Assembly: GCA_008694505.1 (NCBI GenBank)
Contig: VZDJ01000301.1
Span: 3,295,514 to 3,359,513 of the forward strand
Length of the DNA: 64,000 nt
Direction of reading: 5' to 3'
Source: Cyanoderma ruficeps
Lineage: Eukaryota; Chordata; Aves; Passeriformes; Timaliidae
Position numbers and translations under genes: made by a program. The number at the start of each line of letters is the position of its first letter. Within the stretch, counting starts at the first letter, position 1. The notes under the pieces are model-generated. The model was not told the DNA's origin, did no database searches, and saw nothing but the letters and a program-made list of their open reading frames with translations. This document shows positions 46,701-58,610 of the stretch, in pieces.

Positions 46701-49700
46701 TTTAGGAGGTTTCACTGGTGCACAAGACTTCAGGTGTGCCTTTGCTGAGGAGCCATTCACCTTTAAAGCTCTACACAGGCACGAGCAAGTCGTGCAGGGC
46801 TGTAGGGGCACAAGCAGGGGACTGACAGTATGGTGGGGGATGCGGGGGGGTGAGCTGGGTTGGGCAGGGGTCACCCCACTGCCCCCAAATGGGTTGATGG
46901 TGTTTCAAAAAGAGGCCCTGCAGCCCTAAGCTGCACGGATGGCACTGCCTGCTGGCCTGGGATCCAGCGGGATTGTGCTTGGGATGTTGCTGCAAGGGTG
47001 GAGTTTTGTTCCTTGGTTGTTTTTCCTTTAATTCCAGAGCCCTGGTTTCAGTCTGCGGACTGACACTGGATTTCAGCGCAGACATCAGGCAGCGCAGCTC
47101 CTCCCGCATCAGCTCACACCTGCTTCGCAAAGCTGCTCTCCATCCAACACACACAGCCTGTTTGCAAGCTCCGTGTATGTTTGCATAACCTCGGGTTTTT
47201 TTGGCCGGAAACCAGGCTTTTGGGAGGATTTCTCAGGCTTTCAAAACCCATCATGGTGCTGGGGCCGTGAGTACGTGTGCTCTAACCACACAACGTGACA
47301 GGCAGGAGGAAAGAGCAGCAGCCATGGGAGGGAAAGATGGGTCTGTCCAAGCTGTGAAAGCAGACTTTTTGGGATCACACCTTGCTTTTTTTTTCTCTCC
47401 TCAGAGGTATTTTCTTTCAAACATCATAAAAAGGTATTGGATATTCTTTCAAGGATACCCAGGAGAGAGAGCAGAAGGAAAGCCAGCCTGCAGCGTGGCT
47501 CTGTGGATAACTGATTGCTTTGCTCATTTTTGTCTGACCCAGAACAAATATGTTTCATTTTTCCAATGAGCTGGTAAAAAAAATACAGTCCCCTTATTTC
47601 TAGTTTACTTAGAGCTGTGTGGGTTTTTTTTTTTAATTTTTTTTTATTTTTTTTATTCTCTTCTTAATGCAGGGCAATTTCAGAACAAAACACCAAAATC
47701 GAGACTTGAAAAATCACTTTTCAGGGTTTTCTTATTCTTGTCAATACCATTTTCCCCGTTCAGCCTGATTTCACAAACCATTTAGAGTCACCTTGAAACG
47801 CCTTTTTTTGGCCCTTTCACTGCTCACCAGTCACCCTTGCCCAGCCGTGGTCCCAGCGCTCCCCAGCCAGGGCACCAGTGCCCCCCAGCACCAGCAGCTC
47901 CCGTTCAGGATGTGTCTGGCAGTGCTGTGCTCCCTCCACACTGGGATGGTGCTGGCAGCTTGGCTCGACGTCGTTTCCCCAGTGAAAGACGCTTCAGACT
48001 AAAGCTGAGATGTGGTTTGCCAAAATATTTGACAACACGAAATGCTGCTTGGCCGGGTGCCAGAAACCCCATTTGAAAAGTGAAATTCAGCATGCTCCAG
48101 CCCCAGGAGCCATTCCCACGTAGCCAGGGAGGGCAATGGCAGCACCTGGGCATGAGGATGGAGCAGAAGGTCCATTGCCTCCCATTTTGACCCTGGTGGA
48201 GCATGAGATTCCCCAGAGCTGTGGGAGGCGGTCTGCACCTCTCCTGCCCAGTTGACAGGGTTGAGGTGATCCTACAATTCAGGCAGCCTCTGGAAGGGCA
48301 GAGGGAGTTTTCCTGAGATGGGGCATGACCCTGGGGCAACCTACCCTCCTTCCAGCATGGCTCCCAGCCACAAACCCACTCTGACACAGCCTCTAGGTCC
48401 CACTGGCTCCAGCACAGCCTGCAGCTGAGGCGCCAGCCTGAGTGAATGAGCCCTTGCTGAATGCCAACGTTTTCCCCCACTCACAGGTGGCTCAGGGGGA
48501 CTGTGCCAGGCTGTCAAATGGTCCTGGCACGGCACCATTCCCCGGTCCCTGTTTGGGAGCTGTGTGCCATATGCCCTCCTTGCTGCAGCTTTCATGGGAC
48601 TCCCACCTGCCAAAAGTGATGGCTTGGGTGAGAAGCAGAGCACAGTGGGCAGCAGGGCTGACATGGGGCAGAAAAACCTCCCTCATGTCACTTAAAAATG
48701 TAGAAGGGGCTCAAAGCCCCTGTGGCAGCAGGACAGGATAGAGGCCAGGACACAGACATGCTGCTTCTTTCCTTTGTAACTCAGTCAGGATTTAACGCCG
48801 GGTAAATCTGTCACATGGACCTCATCTTTTTCCCTGCACCGTAAAGTGCTGAGCACACATCAGGGTGCTGTAAAACTAACTCATAATAAGAAGTAAGGTC
48901 TTCCAGGATGAAAAACTAATGCATTATCCTTAGCACAGGGAGAGGTGTGATAGAGGCAAGTGGTTTTTTTTGGGAGGCATCCCTGCCTTATCTGCACTTT
49001 GTTCTCCAAACCTTGTTGGGGACACCCACTTCTGCCCAGGCTGTTGCCCCTCCATTTCAGCCCTCACAGGATGCCCAGAGCTGAGGTGGCTGCATGGAAA
49101 GATGCTGCCCATTACCCTCCCTCTCCCTGCCAGCCTCCACTTGGAATAGCCAGGGTTGATTTTTGTGCAAACCAAATACTCCAGCCCTCATTTGCATCGC
49201 TTCTCCTCTGTGCCAGAAAGAGAACAACAAAATTAAAGAGCAAAGCACGGCAGTAAATACAAATCTAAAAGCAGAGAGCAGCATCCCCGGCAGCGGTAAC
49301 ACATGTCCAAGAACTCCAAATCCCAGCATAGAAAGATGGCACTTCTGGAAAGAGGTAGCAGAAAAGAGGAAAGTCTTCTCTGAGATCCCTGAAGCATAAA
49401 TCCCCGATTTGAGCTATGAAGTAGAGCATTAAGATGGAAAAAAAAAGCCCAACCCTTTGCCAGTATGGTGATGTTCATGAAAAGAATAAATTTCTGGAAG
49501 GAGAGTGGCTGTTATTGCTGGAATAACACAATCACAAAGGAACACACCGCAAAGAATTACACTGGAACTAAGAGGGATGGACGCTCGCTCTGTATGCAAT
49601 TAGGCACAGCTCTGAGGCAGGGAAACACACATTTTTCTAGAAACACTGAGCTTCTCCATAGCACAGAAACCACCTCCTGGATGGCAGGATAAAGTATTAA

Positions 49701-50659
49701 AAAAAAAAAAAAAGAATAAAGGGAACAGAAATCTGCAGTATCATAACAGAAATCACAGATCAATGTGTTTGCCCTAGGAAATGAACAGATACACATCAGG
49801 ACTTGGCAGATAAAGGAGTCTCCCAAGCAAAGCAGAAACAGCTCAAAAAGGAAGGAACAAAACTGAGAAAGAAAAAAAGGGAAGAGGGAGCAGGCTCTGG
49901 AGCAGACACCATCAATCTGCACATGTGGAGAAGGAGTCAGTGGCAGTACCTGCCTCCCGACCAGCAAAGGTTGCACATGCAAAGAGGGAGGACAAACAGC
50001 CCTGAGAAAATACAGATGATTTGCTTCCAAGGACTTTTTCTTGCCAAAATTTACAGGCCTGCAGTTCTCAGTTAATAGATGGAGCTCCCCTTAGAGCTTC
50101 TAATGGAAGAGGCTGAAATGAAAACCACCCGCTCCCCGAGGGAGAGGGGGGGTCAGATCCAACAGCCCGCACGAATGTGTTCTGCATCATCTCTGCCGGG
50201 ACAGACCCCTGGACACCTCATCACACGCCCTGAGATAACGAGCTATGTGGAAGTGGGAATGTGGATTTTTAAATTAAAAAAGAAGAATAAACGGCCTAGC
50301 ACAAAGAAATCTTCAGAAGGAAATCCCAGTCTCCCGGCACGCCTCAGACATGTGGGGTTTTGCTTCTTCCCTCCAGGACACCTCCTGCCTGACTGCTGGT
50401 GAATCCCATGGGATTTCTGTGCCTCATCTGCTTTCTGGGTGGAGAGGGTAAATCCATTAAAACCATGCAGATTTTCCCTTCCAGCTCCACTCCCCGGCAA
50501 AGAGCAGTTTCACTTTGGTTCCTGTTCTTTCAGGGTAGGGAGGGGAGGGCAGATCACCTCCTGCCAGGGCACCTTCCCTGAGGTGATGCTGCAGCAGGTG
50601 GAGAAGGGGACTCGGGGACAGTGGCCAGCGAGTGCTGTGCCTGCTGCAGCTGTTTGGAA
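46701..50659. other. unique DNA with simple tracts
   Basis: T-rich run at 47624-47654, A15 at 49699-49713, small AT-rich islands at 47580-47790 and 49190-49560 (octamer ATTTGCAT at 49190-49197). No gene recognised. The sequence at 48790-48890 is listed separately as a weak MIR match. Confidence 0.42.
48790..48890 (+). mobile_element. possible MIR-like fragment
   Basis: CACCGTAAAGTGCTGAGCACACATCAGGG resembles the MIR 3' part (GTAAAGTGCTTAGCACAGTGCCTGG) and follows a worn CCTCATCTTTTTCC that could be the CTCATCTGTAAAATG block. Short and degraded. Confidence 0.4.
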
Positions 50660-51045
50660 GAGGCACCCACTGCCAGCACCCAGCCAGCAGCGACTCCAAA
50701 CGCGCCGCAATCAATAACTCTGCCCAGACAGAGACGAGCTCCCAGACCTGCACAGGCTGGCAGGCAGCAAATGACACAATGGTAAAAAGAGGGACCCCAA
50801 CAGCTATTAAACACAATAGGCAGCAAACGCCTCCATCGATATTCTGGACACACAGGCTAACTCTCGCCATAAATCACTCCGATCACACTGAGAACACAAC
50901 CTTTGCAGAATTGGCGAGGTGTCGTTCAGCTCCACGGGCAGCGTTAAATGCAAACTGTTTAGTTAACTGCGTGACATATTTGCAGTTTGCCTGCATATGC
51001 CCCGAGTTGTCAGCCTGTTCCCAAACATACAAGGCAGTTGGAGTT
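50660..51045. promoter_or_regulatory. candidate conserved non-coding element
   Basis: Unique block with CCGCAATCAATAAC near 50706, CAGCTATTAAACACAATAGG near 50801, CTCCATCGATATTCTGG near 50830 and CCATAAATCACTCC near 50868. GCAAACTG (50950-50957) and CAGTTTGC (50983-50990) form an inverted pair. A 257-codon frame crosses it (50632-51405, +) but shows no domain and ends in low-complexity sequence, so I do not call it a gene. Confidence 0.4.
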
Positions 51046-51529
51046 CTGGCACCAAGCAGGGCACTGATGGATCCAAAGGGTAATGGGAAAGCGAGGTGCC
51101 ACAGAGGAGCAAGGAGCAGAGCAAAACCCAACTGGCCCATTATCCAGGCTGCAACACCATCTCCAAAAGTCTGCAAAATTGGTGTGAAGGGATTATCCTG
51201 CCCCGTGCATGCCCCTAGTTTGCAAATTCAGACCCCTCTGTCCCCTACAACCCCTCTAATCTCTGTGGCCAGTTCTCTCCACCCAGACAATCCATGGGTA
51301 GCCAGGCAGGAGATGGGAAGGGGACCAGGACAGAGCAACCCCCACACTCAGCTCCCAAGGCACAAGGTGACCATAACAGTGAATTATCAGGCCAAAGGCA
51401 GGTGAGTGAGCTCCCACTGAGTTGGGACTGAAGAATGAGCTGCCATCAGGAAAAACCGAGCGTAACGCAGGAGCAAAACCGACACAGAGGACCCAAGGGC
51501 ACGTCATGCAGGAGAAAGGCACACGCAAC
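51046..51529. other. unique non-coding DNA
   Basis: Nothing recognisable beyond the tail of the fortuitous frame described for 50660-51045. Confidence 0.45.
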
Positions 51530-51865
51530 CATATATGTAGCATGGAGCGTGCATATTTAATATGTTTGCTTGGCAGATGGAATAACTTTGTTAACAGACT
51601 ATTTAAATTCCTGAGGGGGTACCTGTAACTATTAGAAATTGATTTTATGAGCCTGTTATACAAACATTACACTTCAAGGTCTAAAGCATATTGAAATTCT
51701 TCCTGTTCTCTCTCAAACAGATGGTGCTAGGAATTTTTCTGAACCTACTCGTATCCATAAATACTATCCGCCAATCCCTCTTGCAAGACAGAAACGATCC
51801 TAATTAGAACGGTGAGCCCTCACCATCTTTTCCTCATCACACAGTTACTATAAAAATGCTCCAGA
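51530..51865. promoter_or_regulatory. candidate conserved non-coding element
   Basis: AT-rich unique block of about 330 bp: GTGCATATTTAATATG near 51549, AACTTTGTTAACAGAC near 51583, GAAATTGATTTTATGAG near 51636, CATAAATACTATCCGCC near 51755 and GATCCTAATTAGAACG near 51797. No repeat resemblance. Regulatory role inferred. Confidence 0.4.
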
Positions 51866-52089
51866 ATAGGACAGTTTTGGCAAACCCCTCCCTGGGCAAG
51901 CGGCCGTGAGTACTCCCCTATGTTTGTCTCGATCAGACAGAATGAAAAGGGTTTCAGTGCCTGGAAACAAGGCAGAGAGAATGAGTGGGATGGCGACAGG
52001 AGTAGTCAGTGTCTGTGGGTAACAGAGGCTTAGAGCTGGGTGAGGATGAGGACGCAATACCAGCAGCATCACACCTCCAACCCCAGGCT
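51866..52089. other. unique non-coding DNA
   Basis: Nothing recognisable. Confidence 0.45.
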
Positions 52090-52300
52090 CAGCAATACAC
52101 TCGGGGCTTCAGAGCGCACCAAGAAATTGCAGAGAAATTAATGTGGGGGGTGATATTCCCCTACCACAGAAAAAAAAGGGCTCGAGGGATTGGTTTCTAA
52201 GGAAAAATTAAAAGAGCTCAATTTGCCAAGCTTGACTAGGCATGAGCCAGGAGCAGGCACTGGGGTTGGGAGAGCCTGATGAGGAGCCACTGGCGCCCAG
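52090..52300 (+). mobile_element. possible CR1-type LINE fragment
   Basis: GGTGATATTCCCC (52148-52160), then GGATTGGTTTCTAAGGAAAAATTAAAAGAGCTCAATTTG...AGCTTGACTAGGC (52188-52242) follows the order of an old CR1 3'-coding segment that includes an ...AAGATTAAAAGAACTCAA...TTGACTAAGC block. No long frame survives. Could be chance similarity in AT-rich sequence. Confidence 0.45.
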
Positions 52301-54949
52301 GGTATTTGCACACCACCAGGAGCTGCCTTCCAGGGCATTACAAACAGGAGTGGGGGGGGATCAGAAGCAGGTTAGCACTGTAAATACAGCCCCGAGCTCC
52401 TTTGGGAGCCACCCACTTGTATCTGTGTCTTCCTCGGTGGGTGTTCAACCAGAAATGAAATTTTGCTCACTGAGATATCTTTCAGGGCCGGCAACAGATT
52501 CATTTAATCAAGCAGCCAGATTTGTTGCAGGATGAAATTAATTTTGTTCTGGGTAGGAGTGGAGGTAGTTGAGGGAGATGAGAGCTCCTATTCAGGGGAG
52601 AGAAACAATACTTGGTGCGATAAGGTGGCCGGTCTCGCAGTGTGAATAGCAAACTGCAGCTCAGATAGGCCACCGGATATTTTTTTTTACTATACTGCCA
52701 TTCATGAACAACCCTGAGCTCAAATACTGCCATAAAGAGCATTCACTGAATGGAAAAAAATCATTAAAAATTGTGGTCTCTTCCTGGACAACTCAGCAAC
52801 AGAAAGTGCCAGCTACATTTCTTGAATAAATTGCTTGCAGGGAATAGTTTTTACTAGGTCTAAATGGGATGAAATTAAGCATAGGGGGATGAATGCCAAG
52901 CACCACAAAACTGTTCCTGGGTGTGAGAGGTACAAAGCAGGGAGCAGCCTCTCCAGGCAGACCTCGACAAAAAGCCCTGTCCAGACCCGTGGTACATCCT
53001 TCCACCCGGCAACCCAGAGATACGGGACTGCTTGGTCTGATTTTGGCACTTCTGTGCCTCATTAGAGGGCAGAGGCTGGCCACTGGGTCAGAGACTGGGG
53101 CCATGTGGTTGAGCAAGTGGGCATGAGACTCTGGGGGCTCCCTGCGTGCCCTGCAACAGCCCAGCAGTAGATTTGTCCAAGTATCTCCCCACCAGTCCCC
53201 ACCCATTGTGGAGATTGCAGTGGGTTGTTTGGATTTGGGAAACTGAGAGGGCATCTCATGCACATGGGAGAAAGTCAGATCTTGCAAGAATAAGTCCACT
53301 CTTCCCCTCCTCTGGTTCCCCTGCTCCTCAGCTGCAGCAGCCATCCCCAGGCTCCCATGCTCAGTCCATCCTCAGTGTTTCCAGCCCATTCCCTGCCCTG
53401 ACTCCCAGGCTTACCCCAAGGAAGCACCATGACCCCAAGAACAGAGGCAGGCCTGACACCAGCAACAGGGGAAGCTTTTTAGCCAGTTATTTTCTAGGAT
53501 TTCAGAGAAGGTAAGAGAAGAAGGTCTTATTAAAGAAGAGTAGAAAACAAAAACAATTCCCCAGATTATTTGCTTATTCTACCTGCTGTCCTGTTTGGTC
53601 CACACAAAGCAGGGGCTATCACAGGCTGAGGGCTGGCACCCACTAAGGGAACATCACAAGGATATTTCACAACCTCCATCACCGCAGAAGAGACGACATT
53701 TGTGTCCCTTTAACAGCCTTTAAGGGGCAGAGCAGCCCAGGGCAGGATGCTCACAGACCCCCAGCCCCCATGAGAAGGCTCTCTCCAGCCCCAGCAAGGC
53801 GTTCCAGCCTGGCCTTGTGCCGTTCACACCCCAGCACCACCACCTCCAGGACAAGCACAGGTTGTGTGAATACCTGCAGGGTTTCCCTGGGCTTTGACCC
53901 GTGTGTGAAAGGCATCTGTGCGAGCAGCAGCTCCTGCCGTGCCCTGGGGCGATGGCGCGTCGCAAATTGCCACAGACAGGGGACTGTAATGCGACCCAGC
54001 AGCGGCAAAGTGAGCCAGCATCCTTCCTTCCGTCTGAACGCACAAACGCGTTGTGCCATGGAGCAGGGAGGTGACAAACCCTTGCCAAGGCACAATGGAG
54101 AGACCATGGAGGTCCAGGCCTTCCCTGCAGGGAAGGGAGGCTCAAAGGGGATCAGGCTAATCAGCCTCAGGATCTCCTCGAGATTCACAGGGCAGGAGGA
54201 ATGCAGCAGGGCTGTCCCAATCCCACCCTGCTCTCCCCTGCCAGTTTACCAGCACAGGGATTGGGAATGCCTTAGAAAGCAGCTAGAGGAGGATGGGTGC
54301 AGATAAGGGTCAGAGGACCCTGGGAATAACAGCTCACCTTGAGCTGTTTGGAGATTTTTGACCAGACACAAGGAGTCTGGTGAGTCTTGGCCTCTTGGAG
54401 CCTTGGAGTGTCTCAGGGGCCCCAGGGGCATGGTGCACCCACACAGCCCCACTGGCCACGGCAGGAATGGGACAGGAGAGAGCTTCAAAGAGCATCAAAG
54501 ATGCCCTTGACCTAAGGATTGTAGTGACTTCACATCAAAGAAGCACTAACCTTTCCAAAAGCAATTCAGCACCAGCCAAATCCTGCCCTGCTGCCACAAC
54601 CAGATAAAAACTGAGCTGAAATTGGTGCCTTGCTACCTACCCCCAAATTTTGCTTATTCCATGGATGAGATGAAACTCTGAAACAGAAGGTTTCGACTTG
54701 TGTCACTTGTGTCCTACTCCAGGCGCCTCCAAAACACTGCTGAGGGACACTGATGGGGGGCGCTGGGCAAACTTGGAGTAACAGCATGGCTCTGGGTCCA
54801 AAAACCCTTCCCAGGAAGCAGAACCAGTGGCTGAGGATATGCCATATGGGATATGCCATGGTCATGGAGCTGAGAAGAGTATCCAGACACTTCCTTGCCA
54901 GCCCCATGAGCATTTCCATCACAATGGTACTGCAATTACAGAATCAGCC
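52301..54949. other. unique DNA with a few AT-rich islands
   Basis: AT-richer islands lie at 52480-52560 and 52670-52890. 53690-54600 is GC-rich with no gene. A 178-codon frame at 53770-54306 (+) and its antisense neighbours lack recognisable domains. Confidence 0.42.
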
Positions 54950-55460
54950 AAACAGTTAAAGAGGCTGGAGGGTTTGATTTAAATAAATAATAATAATTTA
55001 GCTTCCAAATTGCTCCCACATTGAGGTGCTTCAGGCTTTGTGCAATGCAATAAAAACCCTCTCTAAAAACAACAAAACACGCTAAAATGTTATCAGAAAA
55101 ACACTACTCATTAAATTTAACAATTAAAACAAATTAGAAAGGCTCTACTGACACGGAGGGCGAAGGAGAGCATCCAAATGAGGAAAAATGCCTGGTAATT
55201 TTTAGTCACTGATAAGTAAAATAATGGTCTCATTTAGTACTGATTACCTAGAATTATTTAATTTTACTTCAAATTATTTAATTTTTGGTTCAAGTTACCT
55301 AGTAATTTTTAATTACCGATACATAATGCAATGACGAATGGCTCTTATTTACCTCTGTCTGCACAGAAGCGTGCAAGAAATCAATAGGCATTTCTGGCAA
55401 ATTATTAAGCGACTTGATGAAATGACAGGAATGCTTTTCCCATTAGCAGAGCTGCCGAGC
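54950..55460. promoter_or_regulatory. AT-rich block with repeated TAAT-type motifs
   Basis: Strongly AT-rich unique sequence. AATTATTTAATTTT occurs at 55252-55265 and 55272-55285. A longer segment starting CCTGGTAATTTTTAGTCACTGATA (55191) recurs in diverged form as CCTAGTAATTTTTAATTACCGATA (55298). TTACCTAG occurs at 55244 and 55295. The dense TAATT/AATTA cores suit homeodomain binding. The region could be a conserved element that grew by local duplication, or an AT-rich repeat. Confidence 0.42.
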
Positions 55461-56109
55461 CCCAGCCCGGGATGAGCTCCGGGGCTGGGCTCAGGCTGAG
55501 GGAGGAGAAGCCAGAGCAGCTCCAAGGCAGGGAGGCCCGGAACACGGAGCAGCTTTCGGGAAGAGAAGGGGTCAAAGCTGGGAAAAGGCAAACCCACCCC
55601 GCTGCACTCAGGAAAGAGGCATTTGGTCCATTTTTAGCAGAGAGCAGGCTCAGCCACAGACTCTTGGCTGCCTCATTGATTTTTCCCTCTTAATGGAAAC
55701 AACCTGCAGGACTGAAAATATTTGCAAACTGCTCAGGACAAAAAAGGGAGCAGCAATAACAACAGGGGCAGAGGGGAGGCTCTTCCAGGGCAGTGTCATG
55801 CTGTGCCCCTTTCCTAGCATCTCTAGGATGTTTGCCTTCCCCTGGGCATGCTGCCTATCTTTTTTTTCTTTTTTTAATCGTCAAGCAAAAGCATTCCTTG
55901 GGTATTTGCCACACATAGACCAGTCATGTTAAAGTTATGAGGGTGGAAAGGGTCAAAGGAAGAGGAACTGATTGTCCTTAACCTGTGCACGGCCGAAAAT
56001 CACCTCTTGTCACCTGCTGGAGAACTCGTGCCTCCTGCCAGAGCCAGAAATGCTCAGGTAACTCATTTAGGCAGGATTAGAGCTCAGAACGATCTTCATA
56101 AATCAGAGA
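55461..56109. other. unique non-coding DNA
   Basis: Includes a T-rich run at 55860-55875. No gene recognised. Confidence 0.45.
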
Positions 56110-56480
56110 CAGAGCCAGGAAAAACAGGAGGGTGTTCACCAAGACAAGTGCAAGGTTCAACTGAACAAATACAGGGCAGAGGGGAGGAAGCCTAAATAAA
56201 TACAGGGAGAAGCTGGCAATGCACCTGCTCTGCAGAAAAGAGCTGGGGGATGTAATGGACTGCGGGCTGAACACAAGGCAGGAGCCTTGTACTGTGACAA
56301 AAAAAAAGATTAAAAGATTATAAAAGGAATATTACTGGGAGATAGAAAAAGAACATCTTGCCTCCAGCACCCTTCCCAGCGCTGCCACAGAGTCACCCCT
56401 GTGAATATGTCCTATTTTGGGTGCCACCCTGTAATGGAGTGGGAAGGGAACAGTGAAAGCTGGCCAAGGTCAGTGAGGTG
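56110..56480 (+). mobile_element. ancient CR1 LINE, 3' coding part
   Basis: 56228-56275 (CTCTGCAGAAAAGAGCTGGG...GTAATGGACTGCGGGCTGAAC) follows the family's block encoding ...KDLG..VD.KLN. 56300-56345 follows with the worn AAAAAAG...AATGTAATACTTGG... part, and 56400-56425 (GTGAATATGTCCTATTTTGGGTGCCACC) matches the EYC.Q.W.P segment (family form ...TGTCCAGTTTTGGGC.CC). No open frame persists. Older than the avian-type copy. Confidence 0.75.
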
Positions 56481-58224
56481 TGCCAGAAGTCTGCAAATCC
56501 TTGGAATGGTTGCCTGGCTGGGGTTAGCCATCCCCTGGGGAAGAAGATAGGATGTCCCTCAGGTGGAAGGATCCTGCAGGGAGAAAAGAGCTCATCTGTG
56601 GTGACTGAGAAACAAGGGGCTGAAGCTTCAGGGAGGACAAGCTCCTTTTGGCTGTAATACTCATTGGGAGTATCACCTCCATCCCAGAGGGGCTGAGAAA
56701 CCTCCCACAAACCCAGCAGGGGCTGAGCTGGTCCTGCCTTGGTGCTGGGCTGTAGCTCTGGCAGCTGCTGCTCCCCCCTTGCCTTCCCAGGTCACATCCA
56801 GCCACGTCTTGCCCTGCCCAACACCACCACAACTGTTTGGCTGCTGAGGTGTTTTCAGCAGTCACTCCTATTTTTTTTTTTTAAATTAAAGAAATAGCTG
56901 TGAAACACATGATAAAAATCTATAGCTCTCCTCGCCAGCTTGCAGATAGAGTCCCATGACTGTTCATATTGGAAATTCAATTCCAATCAGCGTATTGGCA
57001 GGAAAGGATTAGGGTCAGTGCCAAACACATTCATCCTGGCCAGCACTTCCATGAGTCTCCATGTGCTCCACCAGCTACTCCAGTACCTGCAGAGGGCCCA
57101 TCTCAGGAGCAGGCTGCTGGAATGATTCCCTGTGGGGCTCCCATGCCAGCACACCATGATGTGCCCCGTGGAGGGTGTGGGCACATTCCTTGGTGATGCC
57201 TCCACATGCCCAGGCTGTGCCTACTTCCCTTCTTCCCAGCAAAGCTCCCATGCAGATCAGAGAGCCCTGAGGCATCTGCTCTGGTCTCTGCTGCACAAGC
57301 AATGGGACCTGCTGAGCAAAACCTTCAATGGTTCTTCCAACACGGTTCCCTCCACCTTGCCAAGGATCAGCTCCGATATCAGGATACATATGGACCATCT
57401 AACACACAGTAACTGGGATTTTGCACACAGTAGGAGCCTCCAGGACCCCCTTCCACCATTTCTGGGACTCTGTCCCATCAAGTCACCCAGTCCAAGCTGC
57501 TCAAATACATCACAACACAGAGCTTGGTGTTCAGTAGAGGTCAGGACATCAAACTGCCTTTGGGCATGTGAAGGCAGGGCCAGGGAAAGCTGACCTGGGC
57601 TAAGGTAATACAACAGCAGGTTCAGGTGCCTCATAGTTAAGGAGATATTGGAAATAAAGTCAGCAGTGGAGAATTTTGAGCTATTGGGGTTTTTTAGGAG
57701 TGTGGAGATAAATCTGAATTAAAATGAGTAAGGTAGAGGCATTACCCACAGGGTCTTATCTGATCTGGCATCCAAACCTGCTATTGCCTCCACTTCCCTA
57801 TCTCGAGGAGCTTTTTAAATGTGCACAGCTACAAATCACACTCTTTCAGTTTAAGTGTCAAATTAAATCAAGACAAACGTTCCCCTGTTCCACATTTCCT
57901 TTGGTCCTTGGCTAAGCCCTGCAGCCCTTTCCCAAACCTCCACCTCCCACAACCTGGCACAACCCCAAGTCTTTGCCTTGGGAGACATCTTCAGCCTGAA
58001 CTTCCCATCCCTCTGGCATGCAGAGCTGCTCCGCTGCCAGCCCCTCTTTCCAGCAAGAAAGTTGCTGAAGACTTTTGGAAAGAGGAGTTTTACTGTCAAA
58101 CTCTTCCACTCACCAGCTTTAAAAGTCCTTTACCAGAAAATGTCAGGGAAAACCAGAGTTCATCTTGGCATCCAGCTCACTCCGCATCAAGTGTCCACCC
58201 CTCATGCAACAGTGAAAGCTCTGC
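56481..58224. other. unique non-coding DNA
   Basis: Contains T12 at 56871-56882 followed by AAATTAAAG. No gene or repeat recognised. The 153-codon frame at 57132-57593 (+) has no recognisable domain. Confidence 0.45.
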
Positions 58225-58610
58225 TGGTGAAATTCAAAGAGCAAAAGCTTAAAAGTGATAAGGAACTCATTTTTACACCAGCACATGATTTATATGTGGA
58301 ACTCACTGCCGTAAGATACAACAAGGCAGAGAGTTTTGTAAGATTTTGAAGAAGATCTGACATTTACGCAGCTAATAGAAGATTCTGTAGCTCCATGAGT
58401 CAAGGTAGATAAAAGGAAGATGCCTGGAGGGAAGATAAGGCCATGTGCTTCGGAGCATAAGCTAATGACTAATAGCAAAAGACAAAGAAGAAAGCACCCC
58501 TGGGAGGCTGGGTTTTTCCTGTGTACCAGGTGTTTGCTTGTACCTTCTCTGAAGGTCCTGGCACATGTTTCTGCAAGATCGGATATGCGACGAGCTGCAT
58601 CCCAGGCTTG
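58225..58610 (+). mobile_element. ancient CR1/L3-type LINE 3' region
   Basis: 58293-58350 (TATATGTGGAACTCACTGCCGTAAGAT...GAGAGTTTTGTAAGATT) matches the family's LWNSLP..V segment (TTATGGAACTCATTGCCACAAGATG...). 58437-58565 follows the non-coding 3' segment with ATGTGCTTCGGAGCATAAGCTAATGACTA, the AAGAAA...CCC...GGGCAGGTT...CC part, TTGCTTGTACCTTCTCTGAAG and CTGGCAC. It breaks off before the terminal repeats. Well preserved for its age, which could reflect retention for another function. Confidence 0.87.

Noticed and set aside
50632..51405. 257-codon plus-strand frame as a gene
   Set aside because: It crosses AT-rich motif-dense sequence that looks regulatory, shows no domain, and has comparable antisense frames.
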